Numbered from the stretch's first letter, positions 7,763-15,964 are shown. The stretch: 39,200 nucleotides of DNA from JAAYCI01 sp964550985 (GCA_964550985.1 CAZKBM010000020.1:1-39200); one strand, 5' to 3'. Translations and numbers: made by a program. The notes: generated by a model from the sequence alone, not told the origin.

Positions 7763-7999
7763 ATGGTTGTGAAGAAGGTAAAGCTGAAGGACCTGGAGGA
7801 TGTAAAGCATTTTGTAACGGCAACCACCCTGGCCCCCTACGATGTCGATTTGCGTTCGGACCGTTTTGTGGTGGATGGAAAGAGCATACTGGGCATTTTT
7901 AGCCTGAACCTGGCCCACCCCATCACCCTGAACGTCCACACCGAGACAGAGGAAGAGGCCGCCGAATTTTTGAGCAGTATCAAAGATTTTTTGGTGTAG
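7763..7999 (+). CDS. HPr-like protein lacking the phosphocarrier histidine (Crh-like)
   Basis: HPr passes phosphate in the PTS through His15 and, in Firmicutes, is phosphorylated at Ser46 by HPr kinase to signal catabolite repression. This 78-residue protein has the HPr length and the regulatory-site motif KSILGIFSL (Ser41 equivalent to Ser46). The H-A-R-P active-site segment is absent: ungapped alignment puts Glu12 where His15 belongs. The pattern of lost His and kept Ser is that of Bacillus Crh, although homology to Crh itself cannot be claimed. The ATG at 7763 follows AAGGAGA by about 10 nt. It lies 128 nt after the M23 gene; co-transcription is possible. Confidence 0.8.
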   Translation: MVVKKVKLKDLEDVKHFVTATTLAPYDVDLRSDRFVVDGKSILGIFSLNLAHPITLNVHTETEEEAAEFLSSIKDFLV

Positions 8000-8271
8000 T
8001 GCCCAAAAGTAAAACCGAAACGTAAAAAAGGAAGGGTGTAGCCAAGGTAGCTGGCTACAGGCAGCATGGGTTTTTCTGCTGCAAACCACAGGGGCGGGGG
8101 GGGGGGCGCCACGGACGCTTGGGGCCTGGCCCCCCCCCCCGCGCNNNNNNNNNNGGGTGCTTTCCGCTGTTTTGTGTTGTTCCTCAAACACACCCGGGGG
8201 GGGCGGCTAACAACCGCCACCCCCCCGCCCCTGTAACTTATAGAGTGTGGGATGAGTACAGAGTGTGTAGC
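8000..8271. other. convergent intergenic region with GC-rich hairpins and assembly gap
   Basis: This 272-bp stretch lies between two convergent genes. It holds a small hairpin (GTAGCC 8038-8043 with GGCTAC 8053-8058), long G runs and C runs, and an outer inverted repeat (ACAGGGGCGGGG-type sequence near 8088-8103 matching CCCCGCCCCTGT near 8222-8233). A further hairpin (GGCGG/CCGCC) lies around 8204-8220. Termination of both neighbours probably occurs here, but no classical T-tract terminator is seen. I see no gene. Confidence 0.5.
8145..8154. other. assembly gap (10 N)
   Basis: Ten unknown bases placed directly after a C10 run and GCGC. The length is probably a placeholder; the real gap may be longer or shorter. 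It does not interrupt any gene that I can support. Confidence 0.95.
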
Positions 8272-9636
8272 TTAGCGCTCGTGCAGTGGCACATAGGGTT
8301 TGGGCTCGGCCACGCTGCGGTAGGCCGGGCGGATGATTTTGCTGGAGTTGATGAGCTCTTCCATGCGGTGGGCGCTCCACCCAGCAATGCGGGCAATGGC
8401 AAAGATGGGGGTGTACAGTTCCACGGGCAGTTTTAGCATGTCGTACACAAAGCCGCTGTAAAAATCGATATTGGCCGAAACGCCCTTGTACATATGCCGT
8501 TCCTCGGCGATGATTTCGGGCGCAATGCGGGCCACGGTGGCATAGAGATTGTACTCATCCGCGCGGCCTTTTTCGGCGCTTAGGTCTTTTACAAAGCCTT
8601 CAAATACCCTTGCGCGCGGGTCACTGAGGGAGTAGATGGCGTGGCCGATGCCATAGATGAGGCCCGAACGGTCAAAGGCCTGCTTGTGCAGCAGTTTTTT
8701 CAGGTAATCGGCAATGGCGTCCTCGTCCTTCCAGTCGCCCACATTCTTTTCCAAATCCGCCATCATTTGGCATACCCGTATGTTGGCCCCGCCGTGTTTG
8801 GGGCCTTTCAGGCTGCCCAGCGCGGCCGCAATGGCGCTGTAGGTATCGGTGCCGGAGGAGGACACCACATGTACGGTGAAAGAGGAGTTGTTGCCGCCGC
8901 CGTGCTCAGCGTGCAGCACAAGGGCCAGGTCCAGTATCCTGGCCTCCAGTTGGGTATACTCTTGGTCGGGCCGCAGCATGTGCAGCACGTTTTCGGCTAG
9001 CGAAAGGCTGGGGTCGGGCTGGTGGATGATGAGGCTTTGGCCGCGCTCGTAGTGGTTGTAGGCCTGGTAGCCATAAACGGCCAAAAGGGGAAACTCCGCA
9101 ATCAGTTTCAGGCACTGGCGCAAAACGTTGGGTATGGAGGTATCGTCGGGGTTGTCATCGTAATAATACAGCATGAGTACGCTGCGCGCCAGGGTGTTCA
9201 TCATGTCGCGGCTGGGGGCTTTCATAATGATGTCACGGGTAAATTTGGGTGGGAGGGAGCAATACTCTTTTAGTAAGCGGTTAAAATCCGCCAGTTCCTG
9301 CCGGTTTGGCAGGTGGCCAAACAGCAACAGGTAAATCGTCTCCTCAAAACCGAAGCGGTCCTCCTTTAAAAAGCCGGCCACAATATCCTCTACATCAATG
9401 CCCTGGTAGTACAGCTTGCCGTCCATGGGCACTTCCACGCCGTCCACCATTTTTTTGGCCGTTACCTTTGCAACATTGGTAAGGCCGGTTAACACACCGT
9501 TTCCGTTTTGGTCGCGCAGGCCGCGAAATACCTTGTACTCGTTATACAGTTCACTGGGAATGACGTTGCCTTCGCACATCTTGGCCAAGGCCTCAATTTC
9601 GGGGGTGACTTCGGAGTAATTTTTTTCGTTTGCCAT
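8272..9636 (-). CDS. gltA: citrate synthase
   Basis: Condenses acetyl-CoA and oxaloacetate to citrate, here most likely for glutamate synthesis in an anaerobe with an incomplete TCA cycle. The 454-residue protein carries the catalytic histidines in HAEHGGG (His242/His245) and PKHGGAN (His281), and the late NIDFYSG segment with the catalytic Asp. The start at 9636 has AAAGGAG 7 nt upstream; the longer ORF to 9744 lacks an RBS. An N-terminal extension of about 40 residues (VTPEIEALAKMCEGN) precedes the core. It stands alone with its own promoter. 2-Methylcitrate synthase is the main alternative; no prp genes are nearby. Confidence 0.93.
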   Translation of the reverse strand: MANEKNYSEVTPEIEALAKMCEGNVIPSELYNEYKVFRGLRDQNGNGVLTGLTNVAKVTAKKMVDGVEVPMDGKLYYQGIDVEDIVAGFLKEDRFGFEETIYLLLFGHLPNRQELADFNRLLKEYCSLPPKFTRDIIMKAPSRDMMNTLARSVLMLYYYDDNPDDTSIPNVLRQCLKLIAEFPLLAVYGYQAYNHYERGQSLIIHQPDPSLSLAENVLHMLRPDQEYTQLEARILDLALVLHAEHGGGNNSSFTVHVVSSSGTDTYSAIAAALGSLKGPKHGGANIRVCQMMADLEKNVGDWKDEDAIADYLKKLLHKQAFDRSGLIYGIGHAIYSLSDPRARVFEGFVKDLSAEKGRADEYNLYATVARIAPEIIAEERHMYKGVSANIDFYSGFVYDMLKLPVELYTPIFAIARIAGWSAHRMEELINSSKIIRPAYRSVAEPKPYVPLHER

Positions 9637-9767
9637 TTGTACGCTCCTTTCCGGTTCCAGCGCCAAGGCAGTGGCTGCGGAACCCAAGGCCGAAAATCGC
9701 CCAGGATATGGCGAAAAACACCGGCCTTTAGCAAATTTTGCCAATAAATTTTAATAGTTACTTTAAT

Positions 9768-9795
9768 ATTATAGCATATTTGGCCCTATTGTAAA
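9768..9795 (-). promoter_or_regulatory. promoter of the citrate synthase gene
   Basis: Minus strand TTTACA (9795-9790), 16-nt spacer, TATAAT (9773-9768). It lies back-to-back with the folT promoter at 9821. Confidence 0.7.
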
Positions 9796-9820
9796 ACTAA
9801 AAAATGTTTTTGAGCAGGGC

Positions 9821-9849
9821 TTGTACTTTTGTATGGCCTGCGCTATAAT
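9821..9849 (+). promoter_or_regulatory. promoter of the folate transporter gene
   Basis: TTGTAC (9821-9826), 17-nt spacer, perfect TATAAT (9844-9849). The transcript should start near 9856, just before the riboswitch. Confidence 0.85.
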
Positions 9850-9863
9850 GGCCCCATAGTCCC

Positions 9864-9955
9864 GCAGAGTAGGGATGGCGCGTTAAGTGCTGGCGGATGG
9901 GAGGTTGCCGCCAGACGAAGGGGTTTGCCCCGCGGTGCCTTCCCGCATCCGCTGC
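9864..9955 (+). ncRNA. tetrahydrofolate (THF-I) riboswitch
   Basis: The ~92-nt leader matches the THF riboswitch pattern: a 5' GAGTAG, then GCGTTAAGTG, GGATGGGAGGTTGCC, a CGAAG segment, GCGGTGC and a 3' GCATCCGCT that closes the outer stem with the 5' side. These conserved blocks come in the canonical order. The downstream gene is a folate-family ECF S-component, a standard THF-riboswitch target in Firmicutes. A short hairpin (TTGTGG 9980-9985 with CCACAA 9992-9997) lies just before the AAGGAGG ribosome binding site at 10001-10007 and may take part in translational control. Confidence 0.93.
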
Positions 9956-10015
9956 CACACAAACGGAGGCTTTCTTTTGTTGTGGCATACACCACAATTG
10001 AAGGAGGCTGTTTTT

Positions 10016-10519
10016 ATGCAATTTAGTTTGCGTACCTTGGTTCGGGTATCCATGCTTGTGGCGCTGGCCGTTGTGTTTACGCGGTTTATTGCCATCAACA
10101 CCCTGTACATGAAAATTGGTTTTGGTTTTGTGCCCATTGTCATCTGCGCCATTTTATACGGGCCGGTTTGGGCCGGCGTGGCCGCCGCTGTTGCCGATAT
10201 CATCGGCACATTCCTCTTCCCGGTGGGGGCTTATTTTCCGGGCTTTACCCTAACGGCGGCGCTTACGGGCATAGTGTTTGGGCTATTTTTGTACAACCAG
10301 GAAAAAACGCTGGCCAGGCTTAGCCTTGCCATTCTCATCAATTGCTTTGGCATCAGTTTGCTCGGCAATACCTTTAACCTCACCCTGCTTACCGGCACGC
10401 CGTTTTTGGTTTTGTTGCCCACCCGCCTGTTACAGGCCGTGGTAATGGTGCCCACTATGTTCATTGCCTGCGGGGCCTGCATGGCGGCGGTGAAAAGTTA
10501 CCGCAAACAGCACGCCTGA
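10016..10519 (+). CDS. folT: ECF transporter S-component, folate family
   Basis: The substrate-binding membrane subunit of an energy-coupling-factor importer; the shared EcfA/A'/T module must be encoded elsewhere. The 167-residue protein is almost entirely hydrophobic with about five to six membrane helices. The family-typical segment VPIVICAILYGPVWAG leads into VADIIGTFLFPVG, as in FolT-type S-components. The start at 10016 has AAGGAGG 8 nt upstream. The THF riboswitch in its leader gives strong independent support for folate (or a reduced derivative) as substrate. It is monocistronic, ending at a terminator at 10577-10605. Confidence 0.92.
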   Translation: MQFSLRTLVRVSMLVALAVVFTRFIAINTLYMKIGFGFVPIVICAILYGPVWAGVAAAVADIIGTFLFPVGAYFPGFTLTAALTGIVFGLFLYNQEKTLARLSLAILINCFGISLLGNTFNLTLLTGTPFLVLLPTRLLQAVVMVPTMFIACGACMAAVKSYRKQHA

Positions 10520-10576
10520 AAAGGCGGGCGGCGCCACGGCTTAGCAGCCCCAATTGCCACAAAAGCATACCATTTT

Positions 10577-10605
10577 GGCCATCCCTTAAAAAGGGTGGCC
10601 TTTTT
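10577..10605 (+). terminator. terminator of folT
   Basis: GGCCA/TGGCC plus CCCTT/AAGGG stems with one bulged T and a short A-rich loop, followed by TTTTT. Confidence 0.85.
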
Positions 10606-10694
10606 GCTGTAACTTAACCTGCCCCTGCCTGTGGCAAGGGTTTTTGCGCGGCCGAAGCAGCAAAAAAATTCGGCACAGTTCGTCAAAAAGGGTT

Positions 10695-10723
10695 TTGACG
10701 GATGGGCCCGAAACCTGTACAAT
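10695..10723 (+). promoter_or_regulatory. promoter of the AgcS symporter gene
   Basis: TTGACG (10695-10700), 17-nt spacer, TACAAT (10718-10723). The transcript should begin near 10730, directly ahead of the structured leader. Confidence 0.8.
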
Positions 10724-10737
10724 GGTTACAAAACAGT

Positions 10738-10807
10738 GTAGCCCCCATGTGGCGCGCAAAATGGGGTAGCCCCGCTGAAGGGGGAGCATTTGCGTAAAGG
10801 GGGCTGC
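10738..10807 (+). promoter_or_regulatory. structured leader RNA of the AgcS gene, class unknown
   Basis: Nested stems are visible: GTAGCCCCC (10738-10746) with GGGGGCTGC (10799-10807, one G-U), and inside it CGCAAAATG (10755-10763) with CATTTGCG (10787-10794, one bulged A). The apex can fold two exclusive ways: GGGG 10763-10766 with CCCC 10770-10773, or those same C with GGGG at 10780-10783. The RBS lies at 10815-10822, just outside. I could not match it to glycine, purine, SAM, c-di-GMP, T-box or glutamine leaders. Confidence 0.5.
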
Positions 10808-10828
10808 CAAACCTAAGGGAGAGTGCAT

Positions 10829-12193
10829 ATGGAGCAATTGATGGGGATTATCAAGGCCTTGAGTGATTTTTTGTGGAATTATATTCTGCTGTTTGCCCTG
10901 GTGGGTACGGGCGTGTGGTTTACCATAACCACCAAATTTGTGCAGGTGCGTAAATTTGGCGAAGGTTTTAAGCGGATGTTTGGCGGTTTTAGCATGAATG
11001 GCGAAAAGGCGGGAGCCGGCGGCATGAGCTCCTTCCAATCACTTACCACGGCCATTGCCGCCCAGGTGGGTACGGGAAACATTGCGGGCTGTGCCACAGC
11101 CATTGCCTCGGGCGGGCCGGGGGCCATTTTTTGGATGTGGTGCTCGGCCTTTTTTGGTATGTCCACCATTTACAGCGAAGCTGTGTTGGCCCAAAAATAC
11201 AAAACCAAAATTGACGGGCAGGTGACAGGCGGCCCCATCTATTACATAAAAGCCGCTTTTACCGGCAAGTTTGGCAAATTTTTGGCGGGTTTCTTTTCGG
11301 TGGCTATCATATTGGCCCTGGGGCTAATGGGCAATATGGTGCAGTCCAACTCCATCGGGCAGTCGTTTAATACGGCGTTTGGTGTACCGCCTTGGGCGGT
11401 GGGCATTGCCATTGCGTTGGCAGTGGGTTTTGTTTTTTTAGGCGGCATCAAGCGCATCGCTTCCGTTACCGAAAAAGTGGTGCCCATCATGGCGGCTTTT
11501 TATATTCTGGGCTGCGTCGTCATTCTGTTTATTAACCATGCCACCTTACTCTCTTCCATTCAGCAAATTTTTGTAATGGCGTTTAACCCCCAGGCGATGG
11601 CAGGTGGCTTTGTGGGGGTTACCGTAAAAGAGGCTATGCGCTACGGTGTTTCGCGGGGCCTGTTTTCCAACGAGGCCGGCATGGGCTCCACCCCGCACGC
11701 CCATGCGCTGGCCAAGGTGGCAAAGCCGCAGGACCAAGGCTGTATCGCCATGATTGGGGCGTTTATCGACACCTTTGTGCTGCTAACCCTAACGGCGCTT
11801 GTCATCCTTTCCTCGGGGGCGGTGGCCAGCGGCGAGACGGGCACAAAACTGGCCCAGGCGGCTTTTAGCCAGGCTTTTGGGCATTTTGGCAATATATTTA
11901 TTGCCATTTGTATGCTGTTCTTTGCCTTTTCCACCATTGTGGGCTGGTACTTTTTTGGCGAACTGAACATAAAAGCCCTATTTGGCACAAAAGCCGTGAA
12001 GCCCTATGCCATTATTGTGGTGCTGTTCGTGGCGCTGGGCTCGTTTTTAAAGGTGGATTTGGTGTGGAACCTGGCCGACCTGTTTAACGGCCTGATGGTA
12101 CTGCCCAACCTGGTGGGCCTGCTGGCCCTGACGGGTGTTGTGATGAAAATGGCAAAAGGGCTGCAAGAAAAAGAGAGCCCGCTTGCAAAATAG
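10829..12193 (+). CDS. sodium:alanine/glycine symporter, AgcS family
   Basis: A secondary transporter importing alanine or glycine with Na+ (or H+). The 454-residue protein has about ten to eleven membrane helices. The AgcS signature appears as QVGTGNIAGCATAI (about residues 79-92) followed by GPGAIFWMW, with the later FSNEAGMGSTPHAHA segment; both are highly conserved in the family. The ATG at 10829 is preferred because AAGGGAGA ends about 7 nt upstream; a GTG two codons earlier is possible. It is transcribed alone from a good promoter through a structured leader. Substrate choice cannot be read from the sequence. Confidence 0.93.
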   Translation: MEQLMGIIKALSDFLWNYILLFALVGTGVWFTITTKFVQVRKFGEGFKRMFGGFSMNGEKAGAGGMSSFQSLTTAIAAQVGTGNIAGCATAIASGGPGAIFWMWCSAFFGMSTIYSEAVLAQKYKTKIDGQVTGGPIYYIKAAFTGKFGKFLAGFFSVAIILALGLMGNMVQSNSIGQSFNTAFGVPPWAVGIAIALAVGFVFLGGIKRIASVTEKVVPIMAAFYILGCVVILFINHATLLSSIQQIFVMAFNPQAMAGGFVGVTVKEAMRYGVSRGLFSNEAGMGSTPHAHALAKVAKPQDQGCIAMIGAFIDTFVLLTLTALVILSSGAVASGETGTKLAQAAFSQAFGHFGNIFIAICMLFFAFSTIVGWYFFGELNIKALFGTKAVKPYAIIVVLFVALGSFLKVDLVWNLADLFNGLMVLPNLVGLLALTGVVMKMAKGLQEKESPLAK

Positions 12194-12197
12194 CCTA

Positions 12198-12319
12198 TTA
12201 CAGTTTCTCAAAAGGTTGCGCAGCAAGTTTTTGTAAGAAACTCTTATACAGAGTAGAACCTGTTATGCAGCGCCTGCTTTTTCCGTATTTATGCGCTACA
12301 GTTCGTTAATTTGCTGTAA
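12198..12319 (+). repeat. dispersed intergenic repeat, copy A
   Basis: A 122-bp copy with TTACAG at its left end and CTGTAA at its right end. Inside, AGTTTCT and AGAAACT flank a core, so the left half can form a hairpin. The right half (TATACAGAGTAGAA, then CTGTTATGCAGCG and GCGCTACAG) matches copies B and C closely. This copy lacks the extra 39-bp unit present in copy C. It begins 5 nt after the AgcS stop codon. Confidence 0.8.
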
Positions 12320-12372
12320 AGATGTTGTACACCGTTTCTTTTTGGCTAAGTTGGCCATAAATAAGAGAAAAA

Positions 12373-12420
12373 TACCGCACCCGGCCAGCCAGAAAAGGCT
12401 TGGCGAGGTGCGGTACTTTT
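12373..12420. terminator. bidirectional terminator between AgcS and amidase genes
   Basis: A long hairpin: TACCGCACC (12373-12381) with GGTGCGGTA (12407-12415), and inside it GCCAGCC with GGCTTGGC. T runs occur on both sides (TTTTT after 12416 on plus; TATTTTTC on minus). Copy A of the repeat lies between the AgcS stop and this terminator. Confidence 0.85.
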
Positions 12421-12463
12421 TGTGTTGAATTGCATAGGGGGCAGCGATGCTAGGTAGGGGGGC

Positions 12464-15088
12464 TTAGGGAACCTGGCCGGCCGAAGATTCGGGCAGGCTG
12501 GCCAATATCCCCTCGGCCGTGCCGCAGGCCGCGCCGTAAAGCCCTGCGGCGGAGGCAGCGCTTTCAAAATCGGCCGGGCTTACCATAAAGGCGTATTCAA
12601 ATAACACCGAGGGGCAAACCGGCGTGCGTATGACGTTGTAGTAGCCCCAGCCGGGGGCTGAAGCGGGGCGCGCGGTGGAAAGCGCCACGCCGTCCATGAG
12701 GTTTTGCGCGTACTGGGCCGAGAGTGGGGCGCTGTAGCCCTTGGGGATGAAATAGAAGTCCTGCATACCCACCGAGCCACTCTGGTCACTGGTCATAACG
12801 CCGCTGTTGTGGTGAACCGAGAGGAAGAAATCCGGCTTTTCCTCCATCTGCATGGCAAGGCGCTCTTGGGTGGTGTAAAATGTCTCATCGTCCTCGCGCG
12901 TCATCACCACCTCGGCGCCCAGTTGCTGCAGCCGGTAGCGGATGGCCTGCGCCTGGGCCAGGTTTATATCCTTTTCGTTCGGGCCCTGCGCCCCCATGAT
13001 GCCCGGCGCGCCAATGTCGTCCACGCCATGGCCGGGGTCCAGCATCACGCGCACACCGCTGAGGGGCTGGGCAGGGCTGGCGGCGCGTTTGGGGGCTCGC
13101 TTTAAAAACAGGCGGGTCACGCCGTCGGTATACTCAATTTGGTAGCCCCAAAGGTTTTGGGTGTCGAGGTGCAGGGTTACGCCGTTTTCCAGCAGCTCCA
13201 CTTCGGCGCTTTTTACAAGCTCGCTGCTAAAGGGGCCGGGCAGGGCAAAGCTGGTGTTGTACATGGTGACGCTGAGGCGCTGGTTTTCGCAGGAGATGAC
13301 CGCCGCAGGGGCGCCGCTGCCCTCAAAGCGCAGCCATTCGCCCCTGCCTTTTTCGTCCGCCTCGGCCACAAGGCCTGTAAAGGCCGAATAGCCGTCGCCC
13401 TCTATCCACACACAGTTTTGGGCGCTCACATAGTCGCCGCTGGTCAGCAGGTAGTCCCAGCTTAGCAATGTCATGCCCTTGGCGGCATTCCAGCGCTGGG
13501 TAAGCACGCTGCTTTGCACCACCCCAACGGCCCCTTTGTAAAAGGTTTCGTTGATGGCGGCGTCGTTGCCGGCTTCGGTTAGCGCCCCGGCAAAGGTGCT
13601 TACTATCTGTACGGCCTGGCCGGGCTGCGCCTCCCGCGTTCCATCTGTGGCGGTTTGTAGGGGCACTTCCGCCTCGGCCTGTTCCTCTTCGGGCAGGGCG
13701 GCGGTGTCCTCGGTGGGGGTTTCGGGCTGGGCGGGGGGCTGCACCGGGGGCGGCTCGGGCCGGGTTATCAGGTGTTCCAGCTGGGTTTCGCCCTGGCTGA
13801 ATACCAGCCGGTTTTCGCCGTACTGTAGTGGCACCAGCACCCCAAAACTGCCCTCGCTGCCGCCGCGCGCAATTTCTTCGCCGTTCAGCAGCAGGGGCTG
13901 TGCGGGGTCGCTGTTGCCCATTACATACACCTGTTCCCAGCTGGTGTCTACCTTTTCGCCCGCGGTGGGGTAGTTTACCTGTAGGGTGTGGGGCAGGGTA
14001 AAGCCTGTGGGCAGGGGTAAATCCACAGGGGTAAGGGCGCTTGCCAAAAAGCCCAGTTCCTGGGTTTGAGCAGCCGCGGCGGGCCAAACCCCCAGCTGTG
14101 CCCCCGCATAGTAGGGCTGGCTGGCCGCCGTAAAAAGGGCCAGAGCGGTTTGGTCTTGGCCGGGCTGGGCCACAAGCACCACGCTGTCCTCCTTTTGGCC
14201 ATAGCCCGCAAGGGCTTTGGCATCGGCTGCAGCGCCGCCAAAGGCGGGCAACAGATAGCGTGCCCCCCCTTCCAAGAGCTGTGCGGTGTAGGCGGGGGGA
14301 AAAAGGCTGTTACCGCTTTCAAAATCAATGTGCAGCCCGGCGGCGGGGCTGTAGTGCGCAAGGTCGCCGCTAAGCTTGGTGCAAAGGGCCAAAAAGCCCT
14401 GTTGCCAGGCGGCTATGTCGTGCACAGGGTTTTCGGCCGAGACGCCAAACCCGGTTAGCGCCACCCCGGCAATGGGGTATTTTTGGGGCAGGGCCGCAAG
14501 GCTTTGGCTCAGCAGCTTGCGGTAAGTTTCGTCTGCGGGGTCAAAATAGGGGCCGTCCAGGTTTTGGGCCAGGCGCACGGCCTTTCCCTTTGCTTTTTCT
14601 CCGGCCCCATCCGCCCGGTAGGGGTTTGCCAGTACCCAAAGCTGAATGTTGCTGCCCTCGGCCTCTTCACAAAGCAGGGCCAGCGGGTCCAGTTTCTGAA
14701 AGAAGCTATCCTGCGCGGTGGCCTGCTCTGCCGTGGGGAAGTTTTTGTCCCGCCACCAGACGGGCAGGCCGCTTTTGGCCTCGAACAACAGGGTATTGTA
14801 TCCGTTTTGCCCGGCGTAAGTAAGCGCCTCGCGGAAGTAGGCCCGCAAAGAGGCCTCGCTCACCTCGCCCTCTGGGGCGGGCAGCCGCAGGGCTTTCACA
14901 TCCCCCTCTGCAAAATAGGCGGTGGGCGGCGTTTTGGGGGCAAAGGGCCAAAGCCCGTTTGCCCAGAGGAAAAAACCGCCTGCCCCGGCCAAAACCAGCA
15001 GGCAAAGGGATACCAGAAGGGCAATCATCGGGCCGCGCCGCCGCTTTTTGGGGCCGGGGTCGCTTCGGTAGGTGATACGGTTTTCCAT
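12464..15088 (-). CDS. multidomain N-acetylmuramoyl-L-alanine amidase (Amidase_3)
   Basis: An extracytoplasmic, membrane-anchored peptidoglycan amidase of 874 residues. After a basic N-terminus (KKRRR) comes one membrane helix (about 22-46). Residues about 55-330 resemble a TIM-barrel glycoside-hydrolase-like domain (YNTLLFEAKSG, IQLWVLANPY). An Ig-like segment, a Pro/Glu-rich linker (about 445-495) and a beta-rich region follow. The C-terminal Amidase_3 domain (about 680-865) has Zn ligands His687 (DPGHG), Glu705 (PNEKD) and a His of the pair 759/760 (SVHHN), with catalytic Glu831 (LFEYAF). The ATG at 15088 has GAGGA 5 nt upstream. It lies 36 nt after the HAD gene, probably one operon. Confidence 0.88.
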   Translation of the reverse strand: MENRITYRSDPGPKKRRRGPMIALLVSLCLLVLAGAGGFFLWANGLWPFAPKTPPTAYFAEGDVKALRLPAPEGEVSEASLRAYFREALTYAGQNGYNTLLFEAKSGLPVWWRDKNFPTAEQATAQDSFFQKLDPLALLCEEAEGSNIQLWVLANPYRADGAGEKAKGKAVRLAQNLDGPYFDPADETYRKLLSQSLAALPQKYPIAGVALTGFGVSAENPVHDIAAWQQGFLALCTKLSGDLAHYSPAAGLHIDFESGNSLFPPAYTAQLLEGGARYLLPAFGGAAADAKALAGYGQKEDSVVLVAQPGQDQTALALFTAASQPYYAGAQLGVWPAAAAQTQELGFLASALTPVDLPLPTGFTLPHTLQVNYPTAGEKVDTSWEQVYVMGNSDPAQPLLLNGEEIARGGSEGSFGVLVPLQYGENRLVFSQGETQLEHLITRPEPPPVQPPAQPETPTEDTAALPEEEQAEAEVPLQTATDGTREAQPGQAVQIVSTFAGALTEAGNDAAINETFYKGAVGVVQSSVLTQRWNAAKGMTLLSWDYLLTSGDYVSAQNCVWIEGDGYSAFTGLVAEADEKGRGEWLRFEGSGAPAAVISCENQRLSVTMYNTSFALPGPFSSELVKSAEVELLENGVTLHLDTQNLWGYQIEYTDGVTRLFLKRAPKRAASPAQPLSGVRVMLDPGHGVDDIGAPGIMGAQGPNEKDINLAQAQAIRYRLQQLGAEVVMTREDDETFYTTQERLAMQMEEKPDFFLSVHHNSGVMTSDQSGSVGMQDFYFIPKGYSAPLSAQYAQNLMDGVALSTARPASAPGWGYYNVIRTPVCPSVLFEYAFMVSPADFESAASAAGLYGAACGTAEGILASLPESSAGQVP

Positions 15089-15124
15089 AAGCTTCCTCAA
15101 ATAATAGGTTGTGTGGCGTGTTAT

Positions 15125-15964
15125 TTAGGGCAGGGGCCTGGGCTGCAAAACCTGGCGCACCGCGTGGGCAAGGCCCGCTTCTTCGGCGCTGGGGGCCACG
15201 GCGTTTGCCAGGCTGCGAATGGCCTTGGAGGCGCTGCCCATGGCAACGCCATGGCCGGCGGCCTGTAGCATGGCCACATCGTTATCACTGTCGCCCACGG
15301 CCATCACCTGCGCCTTTGGTATGCCCAGCCGCTGCATCAGCCATAGCAGGGCGCGGCCCTTATCCACACCGGGGGCGTTTAGTTCTATATTCAGGCCCAT
15401 GGAACTGCTGATGGAAAGGCCCCCCCTATCGGTGAAGAGCTGCCTTGCCCGCTTGCGCTCAGCCTCGCTGGAAAAGTTGAGGGTAAGCTTTTCCACAGGC
15501 TCTTCGCTGCTTTCAATCAAGGCGGTGAGGTTTGGGGTATAGATGCGGGAGGATTTGAGATAGTGCAGTACCGCCGGGGAGACGATGTCCTGCAGCATAT
15601 CGGTGTTGGGGCAGGGGGTGTAGCTAACCCCTCCCATAAACACACTCACAAAACCGCCGCACTGCAAGGCGCTTTGCAGCAGTTGCAGCGCCTGTGCTTT
15701 TTCAAAGCAATCGCTGTAGATCGTTCTTTGCTGGGGCAGGGTATAAATTTTGGCCCCGTTGGAGGTGATGGCATAGTGGATGCCGGGGATGGCGAGGACT
15801 GCCTCTGGGATGCCGTTTAACATCCGCCCGGTGGCGGGCAAAATTTCGCAGCCCTGGCGGGCGGCTTCGGCCAGGGCCTCGGCCACCTCGGGGCGCAGCT
15901 GTTTTTCGGTGTCCAGGGCGGTGTCGTCCAAATCAAAGGCAATCAAGCGGATATCGAGCTCCAT
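15125..15964 (-). CDS. Cof-type HAD-IIB phosphatase
   Basis: A cytosolic haloacid-dehalogenase phosphatase of 279 residues, likely acting on a sugar phosphate or similar small phosphoester. Motif I is FDLDDTALD (Asp11/Asp13), motif II lies in the PATGRM region, and motifs III-IV appear as the Lys in VDKG and GDSDND. The C2B cap domain is inserted between motifs II and III, as in Cof proteins. The start at 15964 is the best available (MELDIRLIAFDLDD), although the AAAAGGA lies a long 13 nt upstream. Overlapping in-frame sequence upstream looks non-coding. It precedes the amidase gene by 36 nt; no functional link to cell-wall turnover is known. Confidence 0.88.
   Translation of the reverse strand: MELDIRLIAFDLDDTALDTEKQLRPEVAEALAEAARQGCEILPATGRMLNGIPEAVLAIPGIHYAITSNGAKIYTLPQQRTIYSDCFEKAQALQLLQSALQCGGFVSVFMGGVSYTPCPNTDMLQDIVSPAVLHYLKSSRIYTPNLTALIESSEEPVEKLTLNFSSEAERKRARQLFTDRGGLSISSSMGLNIELNAPGVDKGRALLWLMQRLGIPKAQVMAVGDSDNDVAMLQAAGHGVAMGSASKAIRSLANAVAPSAEEAGLAHAVRQVLQPRPLP

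Noticed and set aside
7132..7827. 231-residue minus-strand ORF
   Set aside because: Antisense to the M23 and HPr-like genes, Pro/Arg-rich shadow composition, no RBS.
10738..10807. Glycine riboswitch ahead of AgcS
   Set aside because: None of the conserved glycine-aptamer core segments are present; kept as an unclassified leader.
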